A stretch of DNA of 64,000 bases, from assembly GCA_963678445.1 (NCBI GenBank), contig OY782877.1, forward strand, positions 3,782,001 to 3,846,000, given 5' to 3'. The translations under genes were made by a program, and so were the position numbers. Position 1 is the first letter of the stretch; every line of letters starts with the position of its first letter. The notes below the pieces were generated by a model, which saw nothing but the letters and a program-made list of their open reading frames with translations, ran no database searches and was not told the DNA's origin. This document shows positions 52,612-61,151 of the stretch, piece by piece. Origin of the DNA: G963678445 sp963678445. GTDB taxonomy: Bacteria; Hydrogenedentota; Hydrogenedentia; Hydrogenedentales; G963678445.

Positions 52612-54993
52612 TTATTCCTGAAATAGAACCGGTTTGGCGCCCATCTTGAATCGTAAGACACCGCCTTCGGCAATTTCGTCGTGGCTGAACCAGGTGCGTT
52701 TCCAGGGAACCCCATTGATCCAGACCTGTTGCACATACGGATGGTCTGGGGCGTAATCCTCTACCTCAATTTGCAGGATATGTTCACCCATCCAAATCCT
52801 GGCGCCTTCGAATAATGGCGTGCCAATTTCATAGCGCTTTGTACCTGCGATGGGATAAAAGCCCAAGGCGCTAAACACATACCAAGCCGAAAGGGTGCCG
52901 CCGTCGTCATTTCCATCCAGCCCGACATAGGTATCGTCATACTTATTATCCATGAGCCAACGCACCCATTTTTGAGTTAAGTCGGGGCGGCCTGCAGTAT
53001 TGAACAAGTAGGCAGAATGAATATAGGGTTCATTTCCCTGCCAATAGAATGACCCCGGATTCCATGCTCCTACAGCCGGTTTGACGTTTTCCATGTAACG
53101 CTCTAACTCGGAGATGAAAAATTCCTTACTCTTGAACAGGCCGATCAGGCCTTCGGGATCAAAGGGTACTGCCCAGCGCCATTGCATGGGGCTACCCTCT
53201 ACGTAACCATCCGTATATTTCTTTTTGAAATCGACAAAGGTCAGCACTAAAGGGCGAAACTCTTTGATGAAATCCCCAGCGGCATTTCGGGAATGAAAAA
53301 ACTGGCTTTCCGGGTTCCACACGTTCTTGTAAAACTGGGCGTGTTCTGCAAAGACAGCCGCCTCATCCGACCGGCCCAATTCTTTGGCCAATAGGGACAA
53401 AGAGTAATCTGCGTAGGCATACTCCAGGGTTTTCGATACGGATTTCCCCATGCGGTCAGCAGGGCAATAGCCAAATTTCAGATAGTCCTCCAAACCGCGA
53501 CGTCCACTGAAACGTTCGGGACGTGGAAGATCCATCAAGGCCGTCCGCTTCATTTCCTGGTACGCTGCCTCGATATCAAAATCGCGAATTCCCTTTAGAT
53601 AGGCTTCGGTTACAGCAATATCCGCCGGCGAACCTAGCATACAGTTCGTATAACCACAACCCGAAGGCCAGCGAGGAAATCCACCGCCACCCTTTTGCGC
53701 CATGTCGACCATGGAAATCATCATATCCCGCTGCTCATCCCGGGCAATCAGGTTGTATAGCGGATGCAACGTACGAAAAGTGTCCCATAATGAGAGGTCA
53801 GTGAAATAGCGGAACCCATCTACCTGATGCACCTCTTCATCAAAGCCGCGATATTCCCCATTTACATCGTTGAATTCCGTGGGCATTTGCATCGTGCGAT
53901 ACAAGGCCGTGTAAAACGTCCGTCGTTGCGCATTGGTGCCGCCGTCAATCTCAATCCTGCTTAGATGCTTTTCCCAAGCCTCACCAGCAGCCTTCGCGAT
54001 AGTTTCAAAGCTGCGTCCCGTGCCTTCCGCATCCAGATTCTTCCGCGCATTCTCAATGCTTACATACGACAGCGCTACCTGAGCTTCCACTACCTGCCCT
54101 GATCCCCGATTAGCGAAAGACAGATCTACGCCAATGTCATCGCCGACAGCTCCTTCTGCACCGGGTCGGAAACCTTCCGGACTCCATGCGCCGAAACTTT
54201 CAAAGGGTTGACTGAAACGCGCTGTGAAATATACGTTCAGCCCATTATAACGTCCTGAGAACGAGCCGTAAGTGCGAATAGAACCCTCTATCGTGTTTTT
54301 TTCAGGATAGATTGTGACGACGCCATTTTCGGTATGCCGTTCCCCCAGCGCACTACTCACATCTACGAGTAAATGCGGCGTCTCATCTTTTTCAAAGGTA
54401 TACCGATGCATACCTACACGGGGGCTGACGGTTAATTCCACCCGTACTTTGTCCTTGGGTAGACGCACCGCGTAATACCCGGGAAAGGCGGCTTCCTCTT
54501 TATGGGAAAAGCGGGCAAATCGTTCCTTATCCTTGCGCACCTTTTTCACACGCGAAGCTACTGTGGGGAAAAATCGAAATGTGCCGCCTTCCTGCGAATC
54601 CGCCCCGATTAGTCTCGAATGGCTAAAGCCGATAAGCTTGTTATCCCCATAGCAATAGCCCGAGGGATTCACTGCAGTGAATCCGGTCAGCATTTGCATG
54701 GTGTCCGGCCCCAGGCGCACCATACTGAAAGGAGCCGTTGCCGCTGGTGTATTATAGGCTGCCAGCCAGGGCACCCCGCCCGTTCCAATAAAAGGGTCCA
54801 CTTCTTTGCCAATAATACCCGGAGATACCGCGGTTTCCAGGGCTCCCGGCTGTTGATTTACAATATGCCGGTATGAACCCCAGAGGCTGAGAATAAATAC
54901 CACACAACCGATAAGTAGTGTAACGATGGCAAGGCAACTCCACTTGACAACACGCCACACCCATTTCCGAATCAGGGTCAAACCATTTTGCAT
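52612..54993 (-). CDS. GH92-family alpha-mannosidase, membrane-anchored
   Basis: A 793-residue protein (from ATG 54993) with one N-terminal membrane helix (SCLAIVTLLIGCVVFILSLWG) and the body outside. EVDPFIGTGG...TAPFSMVRLGPDT opens the GH92 N-terminal beta domain. The catalytic (alpha/alpha)6 part shows YTALYRTMQMPTEFNDVNGEYRGFD, SLWDTFRTLHPL and FPRWPSGCGYTNCMLGSPADIAVTEAYLKG. GNDDGGTLSAWYVFSALGFYPI and the C-terminal AGTKRYEIGTPLFE complete it. GH92 enzymes are calcium-dependent exo-alpha-mannosidases on N-glycans and mannan. A GTG four codons earlier is an alternative start. It is in an operon with an SSS symporter 23 bases upstream. Confidence 0.93.
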   Translation of the reverse strand: MQNGLTLIRKWVWRVVKWSCLAIVTLLIGCVVFILSLWGSYRHIVNQQPGALETAVSPGIIGKEVDPFIGTGGVPWLAAYNTPAATAPFSMVRLGPDTMQMLTGFTAVNPSGYCYGDNKLIGFSHSRLIGADSQEGGTFRFFPTVASRVKKVRKDKERFARFSHKEEAAFPGYYAVRLPKDKVRVELTVSPRVGMHRYTFEKDETPHLLVDVSSALGERHTENGVVTIYPEKNTIEGSIRTYGSFSGRYNGLNVYFTARFSQPFESFGAWSPEGFRPGAEGAVGDDIGVDLSFANRGSGQVVEAQVALSYVSIENARKNLDAEGTGRSFETIAKAAGEAWEKHLSRIEIDGGTNAQRRTFYTALYRTMQMPTEFNDVNGEYRGFDEEVHQVDGFRYFTDLSLWDTFRTLHPLYNLIARDEQRDMMISMVDMAQKGGGGFPRWPSGCGYTNCMLGSPADIAVTEAYLKGIRDFDIEAAYQEMKRTALMDLPRPERFSGRRGLEDYLKFGYCPADRMGKSVSKTLEYAYADYSLSLLAKELGRSDEAAVFAEHAQFYKNVWNPESQFFHSRNAAGDFIKEFRPLVLTFVDFKKKYTDGYVEGSPMQWRWAVPFDPEGLIGLFKSKEFFISELERYMENVKPAVGAWNPGSFYWQGNEPYIHSAYLFNTAGRPDLTQKWVRWLMDNKYDDTYVGLDGNDDGGTLSAWYVFSALGFYPIAGTKRYEIGTPLFEGARIWMGEHILQIEVEDYAPDHPYVQQVWINGVPWKRTWFSHDEIAEGGVLRFKMGAKPVLFQE

Positions 54994-55016
54994 TCTACTA
55001 TCCACGCTCCTGTTGG

Positions 55017-56405
55017 TTACTCTTCACACAGTTCAGTGGCGCGATCGATGCGATGCATACAGACAAAGGCCAATAAATTCGCCAAGGTTCCCATGACGAG
55101 TCCGTCGAGGCCTCCTGGGTTCAGTAGCACCCAGTTCCACAATACGACGGTGAATGCACCGCAAATAGCGCCGACTTTAAACGTCTTTTTAGACGCGCGA
55201 ACGCCCAATAAGGTTGCAGATAAGGGTACTACAATGATCGGAGCCCAAAAATTATAGGAGAACAGCAAAATATCGAGAATGTTATCGATTTTCAGGGCAA
55301 AGACTACCGCGGTGACACCCACGAGTAGGGTCGTCAGTTTGGTTACGAAAAGTTCGCGGCTTTCTGGCAAGCGGGTGCGTTTAAACGGACGAATAACATC
55401 GTTGATCAATGCTACCGAGGCCGAATTTAAAAAGGAGTCTGCCGACGACATCACAATAGAGATGATCCCGGCGATCACCAGGCCACGCAACCCTACAGGA
55501 AGTACGGTTTTGATTACATAGGGCATGGCCAGATTGTTGCTTTCCAGATCAGGATTCAGCGCTAATGCAAGTAATCCAATCATTCCCGTTACGGCAAAAA
55601 ATGGGATGGAGAACAGGCCACTATATAACGTCCCTTGGGCCGTTTCACGTGCATTGCGGCCTACCAATAGGCGCTGTACATAGGGGGGGACCAGGGTTTC
55701 GCCTACGAGGAAGGAGACAAAAAGCGAGGCGAACATAAGGGGCGTCATTTGTTCGTTGAACAAAGAAACATGACTCTTGGGTACGCGCTCCAATAAGCCT
55801 TCTACTCCGCCTATTTGGTGTAGACCGATGAATAGGGCCAGTGGCAGACCAATGCTCAGTACGACAAATTGGACCACATCCGTTAATACAATGGCACGCA
55901 TTCCGCCGACCGTGGTGTACGCGATCACAATACCACAGCCGATGAAGATGCCTAATTCTTTGGAAATACCGGCAAACTGGTTGAAGACGACCCCCATAGC
56001 GCCCACCTGCGCACCTACAATACCTGCGCATACCAGCATCCCTAACAGCCCGGAGAGAACCTGGGCTGAGCGGCCATAGTGAATCGCCATGATGTCGCCT
56101 ACGGAAATATGTTTATTGAATGCATCCATGCGCGGGGCAATAAGGGTGGCCACGAGAAGCTCTTTCACGCTAAAACCCCACAAAGCAAACATGGAGGCCA
56201 TACCAATGCTGTAGACCTTCGATGCGTTTCCTGTAGAGAATCCGCCCCCGATAAATGAGGCGGAAAGGGTGGCAAAAATCACCAGTGCGGGGTAAGCGCG
56301 GTGCACCACAGAGTATTCGCGCAGATTGCGAATACCGCGTCCCGCCCACAAGCCCAAACATAGGATACCCAACAAATATCCAGCTACGATCACATTATCT
56401 ATCAT
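55017..56405 (-). CDS. Sodium:solute symporter upstream of the GH92 gene
   Basis: From ATG 56405 (GGGAGG upstream) it has 462 residues with about 12-13 membrane segments of the SSS family. LREYSVVHRAYPALVIFATLSASFIGGGFSTGNASKVY is the TM1 region. YTTVGGMRAIVLTDVVQFVV and SIVMSSADSFLNSASVALINDVI are family blocks. It is followed closely by the GH92 mannosidase gene, so the pair probably releases and takes up a mannose-type sugar. A reading from 56447 lacks a ribosome site. Confidence 0.92.
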   Translation of the reverse strand: MIDNVIVAGYLLGILCLGLWAGRGIRNLREYSVVHRAYPALVIFATLSASFIGGGFSTGNASKVYSIGMASMFALWGFSVKELLVATLIAPRMDAFNKHISVGDIMAIHYGRSAQVLSGLLGMLVCAGIVGAQVGAMGVVFNQFAGISKELGIFIGCGIVIAYTTVGGMRAIVLTDVVQFVVLSIGLPLALFIGLHQIGGVEGLLERVPKSHVSLFNEQMTPLMFASLFVSFLVGETLVPPYVQRLLVGRNARETAQGTLYSGLFSIPFFAVTGMIGLLALALNPDLESNNLAMPYVIKTVLPVGLRGLVIAGIISIVMSSADSFLNSASVALINDVIRPFKRTRLPESRELFVTKLTTLLVGVTAVVFALKIDNILDILLFSYNFWAPIIVVPLSATLLGVRASKKTFKVGAICGAFTVVLWNWVLLNPGGLDGLVMGTLANLLAFVCMHRIDRATELCEE

Positions 56406-56527
56406 AAACACGCACCTCCCAAGGCTATAGAACAATGTAAATATCAATAAAAACGTGTATTTTTACCCAACGCTTGCGGCAAATATACGGATTTATCGCA
56501 AAGATTTCAAACGTTCGCCACAATATA

Positions 56528-56650
56528 TAGTGACTAACATTTCAAAAGCGGTGATGAAAAATGAAGTTTTTTACTGTGATCAGGGACGGCAAGAACCCTA
56601 TATCCTGGGGGGGAGTCCTGGCCACCTTGCGGTCTCTGGAACGCTCCAGG
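56528..56650 (-). repeat. Dispersed repeat copy with extra hairpin module
   Basis: On the minus strand: GGAGCGTTCCAGAGACCGCAAG, then an insertion GGTGGCCAGGACTCCCC with the GTGGCCA word. The normal course GGTTCTTGCCGTCCCTGATC, then AACTTCATTTTTCATCACCGC, then TTAGTCACTA follows. A further piece (CCGCAAGCGTTGGGT) occurs near 56462-56476. It lies between minus-strand genes at 56405 and 56737. Confidence 0.75.
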
Positions 56651-56736
56651 ATGATAGCGTGTTCAGGGAGGAATAAATGGAAACGCATTTTGTATTTTTA
56701 CGGCGGAAGGCGTTTTTTAGAAAATCCCCTTTGCAG

Positions 56737-57303
56737 TTAAGATATAGTGCGCCCTATCAAATGCAGGAATTCCTGACGGGTAATCTCGTCATTATGAAAG
56801 CTACCCAATACCGACGAGGTTGTCATCACGGAATTTTGTTTTTGTACCCCCCGCATCATACTGCACAAATGGCGGCATTCGATCACCACCCCTACGCCCT
56901 CTGCTCCCGTCTTATCCATGATCGCACGGGCGATCTGCGCTGTGAGACGCTCCTGAATCTGAAGACGTCGGGCATAAAAATCAACAATACGGGCGATTTT
57001 GCTTAGGCCAATCACCTTGTCCTGAGCAATATAGCCCACATGACAACGTCCAAAGAACGGCAACATATGATGTTCGCACAGGCTGTAAACTTCGATATCC
57101 CGCGATATGATCATGTTGTTAGATTCGGCTTGGAAGACAGCACCATTAATGATCGTATCGATGTTCTGATGATATCCCGAGGTCAAAAAATCATATGCGC
57201 GGGCCACCCGCATAGGAGTTTTCTTCAAACCTTCCCGATCAGGGTCTTCTCCAAGTTCAATTAACAATTCGCGTATCAGATGTGCGACGCGTTCCTTATT
57301 CAT
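56737..57303 (-). CDS. folE: GTP cyclohydrolase I
   Basis: A 188-residue enzyme from ATG 57303, of FolE length. It converts GTP to dihydroneopterin triphosphate. Motifs: DPDREGLKKTPMRVARAYDFLTSG, YSLCEHHMLPFFGRCHVGYIA (zinc Cys and His), VIGLSKIARIVDFYARRLQIQERLTAQIA and IECRHLCSMMRGVQK. The C-terminus ends as usual. It overlaps folK by 8 bases and is the last gene of the pterin operon. A reading from 57396 lies inside folK. Confidence 0.97.
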   Translation of the reverse strand: MNKERVAHLIRELLIELGEDPDREGLKKTPMRVARAYDFLTSGYHQNIDTIINGAVFQAESNNMIISRDIEVYSLCEHHMLPFFGRCHVGYIAQDKVIGLSKIARIVDFYARRLQIQERLTAQIARAIMDKTGAEGVGVVIECRHLCSMMRGVQKQNSVMTTSSVLGSFHNDEITRQEFLHLIGRTIS

Positions 57304-57829
57304 GTAAAAGCCTTTCTCGCAGGTAATGTGTAAAGTCGTGGGCCGGAACCAGGGAGAGAAACGATTTTGCATCCCATAAGGATGCCAGAAATTCACCGCT
57401 CTCTGGAAACTGAAATGTAGGCTCCAGTTCCAGCATTCCTGCCGCCAAGAAAGATCGCGTACGCAGATCGTAATCAGGAATGCTTAAGTCCGGCTCGGTG
57501 CTTACCTCAGCACCGTAGGCTATTATATCAAGATCGATGGGGCGAGCGACATATTTATCTTCTGTACGCACACGTCCTAAGCGCGCTTCGATAGTACGAA
57601 GGATATCGAATTTTAGCGTGCGTGCCGGAAGGGAGGTGAAAATACGTGCCATGCCGTTGAGATAGTCGGGCTGCTCCGGACGGCCAATGGCCTTCGTCTG
57701 ATAAAAAGTCGAGAGGCTATCCAAGTGACAGTGGGCCTGCAAAAGCGATAGGGCCAGCTCAATGTTGCGTTTCGGGGCAATGTTTGCACCGATGGCGATG
57801 ATTGCCCGAACCTCATCCTTACTCCGCAT
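57296..57829 (-). CDS. folK: 6-hydroxymethyl-7,8-dihydropterin pyrophosphokinase
   Basis: A 177-residue HPPK. IIAIGANIAPKRNIELALSLL, FYQTKAIGRPEQPDYLNGMARI and the RPIDLDIIAYGAEV signature (acidic metal site) with the C-terminal SIPDYDLRTRSFLAAGMLELEPTF are all present. HPPK adds pyrophosphate from ATP to the pterin alcohol. Its ATG overlaps folB by 11 bases and its end overlaps folE by 8. Confidence 0.95.
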   Translation of the reverse strand: MRSKDEVRAIIAIGANIAPKRNIELALSLLQAHCHLDSLSTFYQTKAIGRPEQPDYLNGMARIFTSLPARTLKFDILRTIEARLGRVRTEDKYVARPIDLDIIAYGAEVSTEPDLSIPDYDLRTRSFLAAGMLELEPTFQFPESGEFLASLWDAKSFLSLVPAHDFTHYLRERLLHE

Positions 57830-58199
57830 TTTCGTCTCGTGTTCGACTGATTTCTATCGCGACACTACGGGCAAATCGCAAGGCGCCGGGTTTGTCTACC
57901 GTAACATCTACCTGCAGGATACGGGAGGGCTGCAAGCAGATTTGGGCGATTTCTTCGGCCAGACGTTCCACCAGAAAGAAAGAACTGTCCTCTACCTTTC
58001 GAATTACCTCTTTTTTAATCGTCTTATAATCGACAGTGTCGTCAAGACAATCCGTCTGTCCTGCCTTGGAAATATCGGCGTGAAGTGTAATATTTACGAG
58101 CACATCTTGCTTTGCATGACGTTCCTCTTCATACACACCTACGATACAACGCGCCATCAGATCACGAATATGGATCTTGTCTACACACCGCTTAGTCAT
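57819..58199 (-). CDS. folB: Dihydroneopterin aldolase
   Basis: A 126-residue enzyme from ATG 58199. It splits dihydroneopterin to the hydroxymethyl pterin and glycolaldehyde. IHIRDLMARCIVGVYEEERHAKQDVLVNI opens the T-fold. VDYKTIKKEVIRKVEDSSFFLVERLAEEIA includes the catalytic-Glu strand region. The C-terminus is VTVDKPGALRFARSVAIEI. It overlaps the SDR gene by 8 bases and folK by 11. Confidence 0.94.
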   Translation of the reverse strand: MTKRCVDKIHIRDLMARCIVGVYEEERHAKQDVLVNITLHADISKAGQTDCLDDTVDYKTIKKEVIRKVEDSSFFLVERLAEEIAQICLQPSRILQVDVTVDKPGALRFARSVAIEISRTRDENAE

Positions 58200-58935
58200 A
58201 CATTTTTCCTCGCATATGTCTTCCTCCATCCACAAAAATCACTTGCCCCGTTATAAAGGAACTGTGCAGCAAAAACAAAAGTGCCGCGCAAACATCATCT
58301 GGGTTCCCATAACGCTGTAATGGGTTGCTGTTCTTCAGACCTTCCAGATAGCTTTCATCTTCTCCCGCTGGCGGTAGAATTAACCCTGGAGCGATGGCAT
58401 TCACGCGTATCTTGGGTGCGAATTCGACCGCCATCATACGGGTGAGGGAAAACAGCATTTGTTTGCTGAGATGATAGGGGACATGCCGCTTGTCATAATC
58501 GCAAATCATCGTATCCAGCAGGTTAATAATAGAGCCCTCGCATTTTTGTGCGGCAAAAGCCTTCGACAGCAGGAAGGGGGCAATGCTATTCACGGTGACG
58601 TTTTGAAGCACCGCGTCCGATGTGGTTTCCAGGAGGGTCTGTTCAGGAAAGATGCTGGCGCTATTGATTAGATAGTCGATAGGCCCTGCTTGTTGGGTAG
58701 CGTGATCGAATAAGGTATCGGCGGCATCGGGATGTTCAAAATCTCCTGCAAACGTCCACACCCGTACGCCATAGCTACGTGCCCGTTCTGCCGTCATGGC
58801 CACTTCCGTGGCGGATGAACGATAGTGCAGTACTACGTTTACCCCTGCTTCTGCCAATGCCAGGGTAATTGCCGCACCAATTCGTTTAGCCCCCCCAGTG
58901 ACCAACGCCGTTTTACCCAGTAGTTCCTGTTGCAT
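58192..58935 (-). CDS. SDR oxidoreductase of the FolM/pteridine reductase type
   Basis: From ATG 58935 (GGGGA 9 bases upstream) it has 247 residues. The Rossmann motif is TGGAKRIG, as in pteridine reductases rather than the classical TGGxxGIG. NSASIFPEQ and the active-site YHLSK follow, with a standard SDR C-terminus (NAIAPGLILPP, FITGQVIFVDGG). Its place as first gene of an overlapping operon with folB, folK and folE suggests reduction of dihydropterin or dihydrofolate. This may be an alternative to a DHFR gene. The enzyme class is secure; the pterin role is inference from context. A longer start to 59010 is less likely. Confidence 0.85.
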   Translation of the reverse strand: MQQELLGKTALVTGGAKRIGAAITLALAEAGVNVVLHYRSSATEVAMTAERARSYGVRVWTFAGDFEHPDAADTLFDHATQQAGPIDYLINSASIFPEQTLLETTSDAVLQNVTVNSIAPFLLSKAFAAQKCEGSIINLLDTMICDYDKRHVPYHLSKQMLFSLTRMMAVEFAPKIRVNAIAPGLILPPAGEDESYLEGLKNSNPLQRYGNPDDVCAALLFLLHSSFITGQVIFVDGGRHMRGKMYD

Positions 58936-59025
58936 CGTTATATTCCCCATTTGGCTGGACGCCCGTAAGTTTCGTTTTTTTGTACGATTGCAGCACCCAC
59001 AAAGTGACAATACGAATCTATCCAG

Positions 59026-59080
59026 TCCCCAAACGGATCAGAAAAAACGAAATTCCACGTGGTTCAGGGAAGGCGCGCTC
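59026..59080 (-). repeat. Partial, diverged repeat copy upstream of the pterin operon
   Basis: On the minus strand, CCCTGAACCACGTGGAATTTCGTTTTTTCTGATC matches the central segment of the family (compare the 42.1-kb copy). Both ends are missing. It lies in the roughly 330-base gap 58936-59269, in which no gene is seen. Confidence 0.5.
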
Positions 59081-59269
59081 CCAGCTATTGTCCTGCGCTC
59101 GGTACGTGCTTTTGAGTTTGCTTCCATTTTAGCGTGTATCCATGGAAAAACCCATAGAAATCAGTGGCTGCTTTCTCTTGTGGGTTTAGCCAGCGCAAAC
59201 ACGTCTTGATGGGAGCCTCTGGCAAAAGACGAGACCTGCGGGGCGTTTTTCGGCTGTGGCGCTGACTCC

Positions 59270-60481
59270 TTAGGGAGTATTCCCTTCTTCCTCTATGGCG
59301 GGGGTGAGGGTGGGAAGAGGGGACGCAAAGTACCCCTTTCCAGGGACACGGGTGGCTACGTAGGAAATGAATATGGCGAAGAGGGCCGCTGTCAGGAAGA
59401 CGCGCTCATAGCCAAATTTCATCCATAGGATACCGGCTATTCCGGGAATGACCATGGAGGCAATGTGGTTGATTGAAACGCCCATAGCCAGCGAAGAGCT
59501 AAGCTCCTGGTGGTTTTCGGTCATGCGCGAGAGATAGACCGAGCGACCCGTTCCCAAGGCAAAGAGCAGATTGTCCAGTATGAAACAGGCGCAAGCCAGC
59601 TGTTGTGCGCTGTGGGGCGCGATAGGCAGACGCAGGGCATAGCCGTAGCCCAGGCAGACAACGGCCAGTATAATGCCGTCGAAAACCATGACGTTACGTT
59701 CGCCGAAATGGTCGATGGCGATTCCCGCCAGAGGTTTGAAGGCTACACCGATGATGGCGGCTATCATTAACAGGCCCGCAATAGAGGTGGCGGGGAGGTG
59801 GTATACCTTGATCAGAACCCACGGACCAAAGGTGAGGAATATTTGCTTGCGGGCGCCGAATAAGAACTCCAGAGTATAGTACAAGCTAAAGCGTTTTCGT
59901 ATGACCAGGCCTGCGCGGGGTTGGTGAAGATGGGGGATATGCATCAGGGAGTAGACAATGGCGCCCAGGCCTGCCAGGAGCGATGCGCCTGCAAAGGCAG
60001 CACGATAGGGTTTGATGGATTCATCGAAGAGGAACCATACCAATCCCGCTCCAACGACCATCCCTAACGTGCCTATAGCGCCAGCTTGTCCCAGACGGCG
60101 TCCCCGGTTATCCGTATCGCTTAACCCCAGTGCAATCGAGGAGGCGACTGGTTGTATAAGATGCATCCCTGCGCTGCTTATCAGCATCATCAGCAGCATG
60201 GGGCTGTAAGATGAGCCAAAGAGACCGAGTCCCAGCATGCCCAATGCAAAGACAACGCCGCCAATGACGCCGACACGGGTAACGGGCAGCATGCACAGCA
60301 GGCCGGTCATCAAAACGACCAGTAAGCCGGGTAATTCCCGGGGGAACTCCAGCCACCCACGCGCATCTGCTGTGAGAGAGAAGGTGTCGGAGAGAAAATT
60401 GTTGAAAATGGATTCGTTGACACCCACAGCAACGGAGATACATAAAACTGCGCCAAAGTAGAGTCCGAGTTGTTTTTTCAA
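59270..60481 (-). CDS. Major facilitator superfamily transporter
   Basis: A 403-residue protein with 12 hydrophobic segments. NESIFNNFLSDTFSLTADARGWLEFPRELPGL opens it, followed by the TM2-3 loop and GRRLGQAGAIGTLGMVVGAGLVWFLF, then a symmetric second half (TGRSVYLSRMTENHQELSSSLAMGVSINHIASMVIPGIAGILWMKFG). The first-loop features are those of sugar-phosphate or drug transporters, but the substrate is unknown. It starts with TTG at 60479-60481 after AAGGA 8 bases upstream. Confidence 0.9.
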   Translation of the reverse strand: MKKQLGLYFGAVLCISVAVGVNESIFNNFLSDTFSLTADARGWLEFPRELPGLLVVLMTGLLCMLPVTRVGVIGGVVFALGMLGLGLFGSSYSPMLLMMLISSAGMHLIQPVASSIALGLSDTDNRGRRLGQAGAIGTLGMVVGAGLVWFLFDESIKPYRAAFAGASLLAGLGAIVYSLMHIPHLHQPRAGLVIRKRFSLYYTLEFLFGARKQIFLTFGPWVLIKVYHLPATSIAGLLMIAAIIGVAFKPLAGIAIDHFGERNVMVFDGIILAVVCLGYGYALRLPIAPHSAQQLACACFILDNLLFALGTGRSVYLSRMTENHQELSSSLAMGVSINHIASMVIPGIAGILWMKFGYERVFLTAALFAIFISYVATRVPGKGYFASPLPTLTPAIEEEGNTP

Positions 60482-60548
60482 AGTGGTATTCCTTACATCA
60501 GAAAAGCCGTCTAACTTACAGCGGTAGCATTATAATTGCCCGGTACGT

Positions 60549-60666
60549 TTTAGTGAGTAACACTGTAAAAGCTGTCAAAAAACGAAGTTTTGTTTCGGTC
60601 AGGAATGGCAAGGCCATATGTATTGCCTGTGGCGCTGGCCACTGCTTGCGGTTACTGGACCGCTTT
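60549..60666 (-). repeat. Dispersed repeat copy with extra hairpin module
   Basis: On the minus strand: CAAAGCGGTCCAGTAACCGC, an inserted GTGGCCAGCGCCAC module, GGCAATACATATGGCCTTGCC, the CTTCGTTTTTTGACAGC segment and a terminal TCACTAAAA. It is well preserved. Confidence 0.85.
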
Positions 60667-60763
60667 GGGGACTAACATTCCCAACGCTGACACAGAAAGT
60701 GGAGTTTTCTTGTGGTCAGGAACGACAAGAAGTATATCTACTGGCTGTGGTGTTAAGTGCCTG
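60667..60763 (-). repeat. Second adjacent repeat copy, diverged 5' end
   Basis: On the minus strand, GATATACTTCTTGTCGTTCCTGACCAC and TCAGCGTTGGGAATGTTAGTCCC keep the order of the family. The first hairpin module is worn to CACTTAACACCACAGCC. Its end joins the previous copy with a CCAAAG word, like the 99-bp array at 14.7 kb. The remainder of the roughly 670-base gap 60482-61151 holds no gene. Confidence 0.7.
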
Positions 60764-61151
60764 TTTATGACCGTAGAAGCGTGTTATCTAGTAGGGGTTT
60801 TATGCACACATTATACAACGCGCCTGGTGCGTCAAGGTGCAGCCATAGATACGCACAGTCAACACCAGTGTACAGTATTTCCGTATTCTCCGTCCAATCC
60901 TCCTGCGTCCAGTTACATCTGAGGAGTAACCCAGACAGCTATCGAAACTCAATAGAATTCTTTCTGGTCTAAAACGAGCGGGATTTTTGTGCGTAAAAAT
61001 TTTAATTTATAGTGCCAAGACAGTACACTTCTAACGCTTTACTGTTGAAAAGCGATGGTGAAGCGGAAATCGTAACGCCAGTGGCTGGCTATTGGGTTGT
61101 GCTTTCTGGTTCAACCACGTTACGGCATGAAAAGTATAAGGAGAAGCGTCA

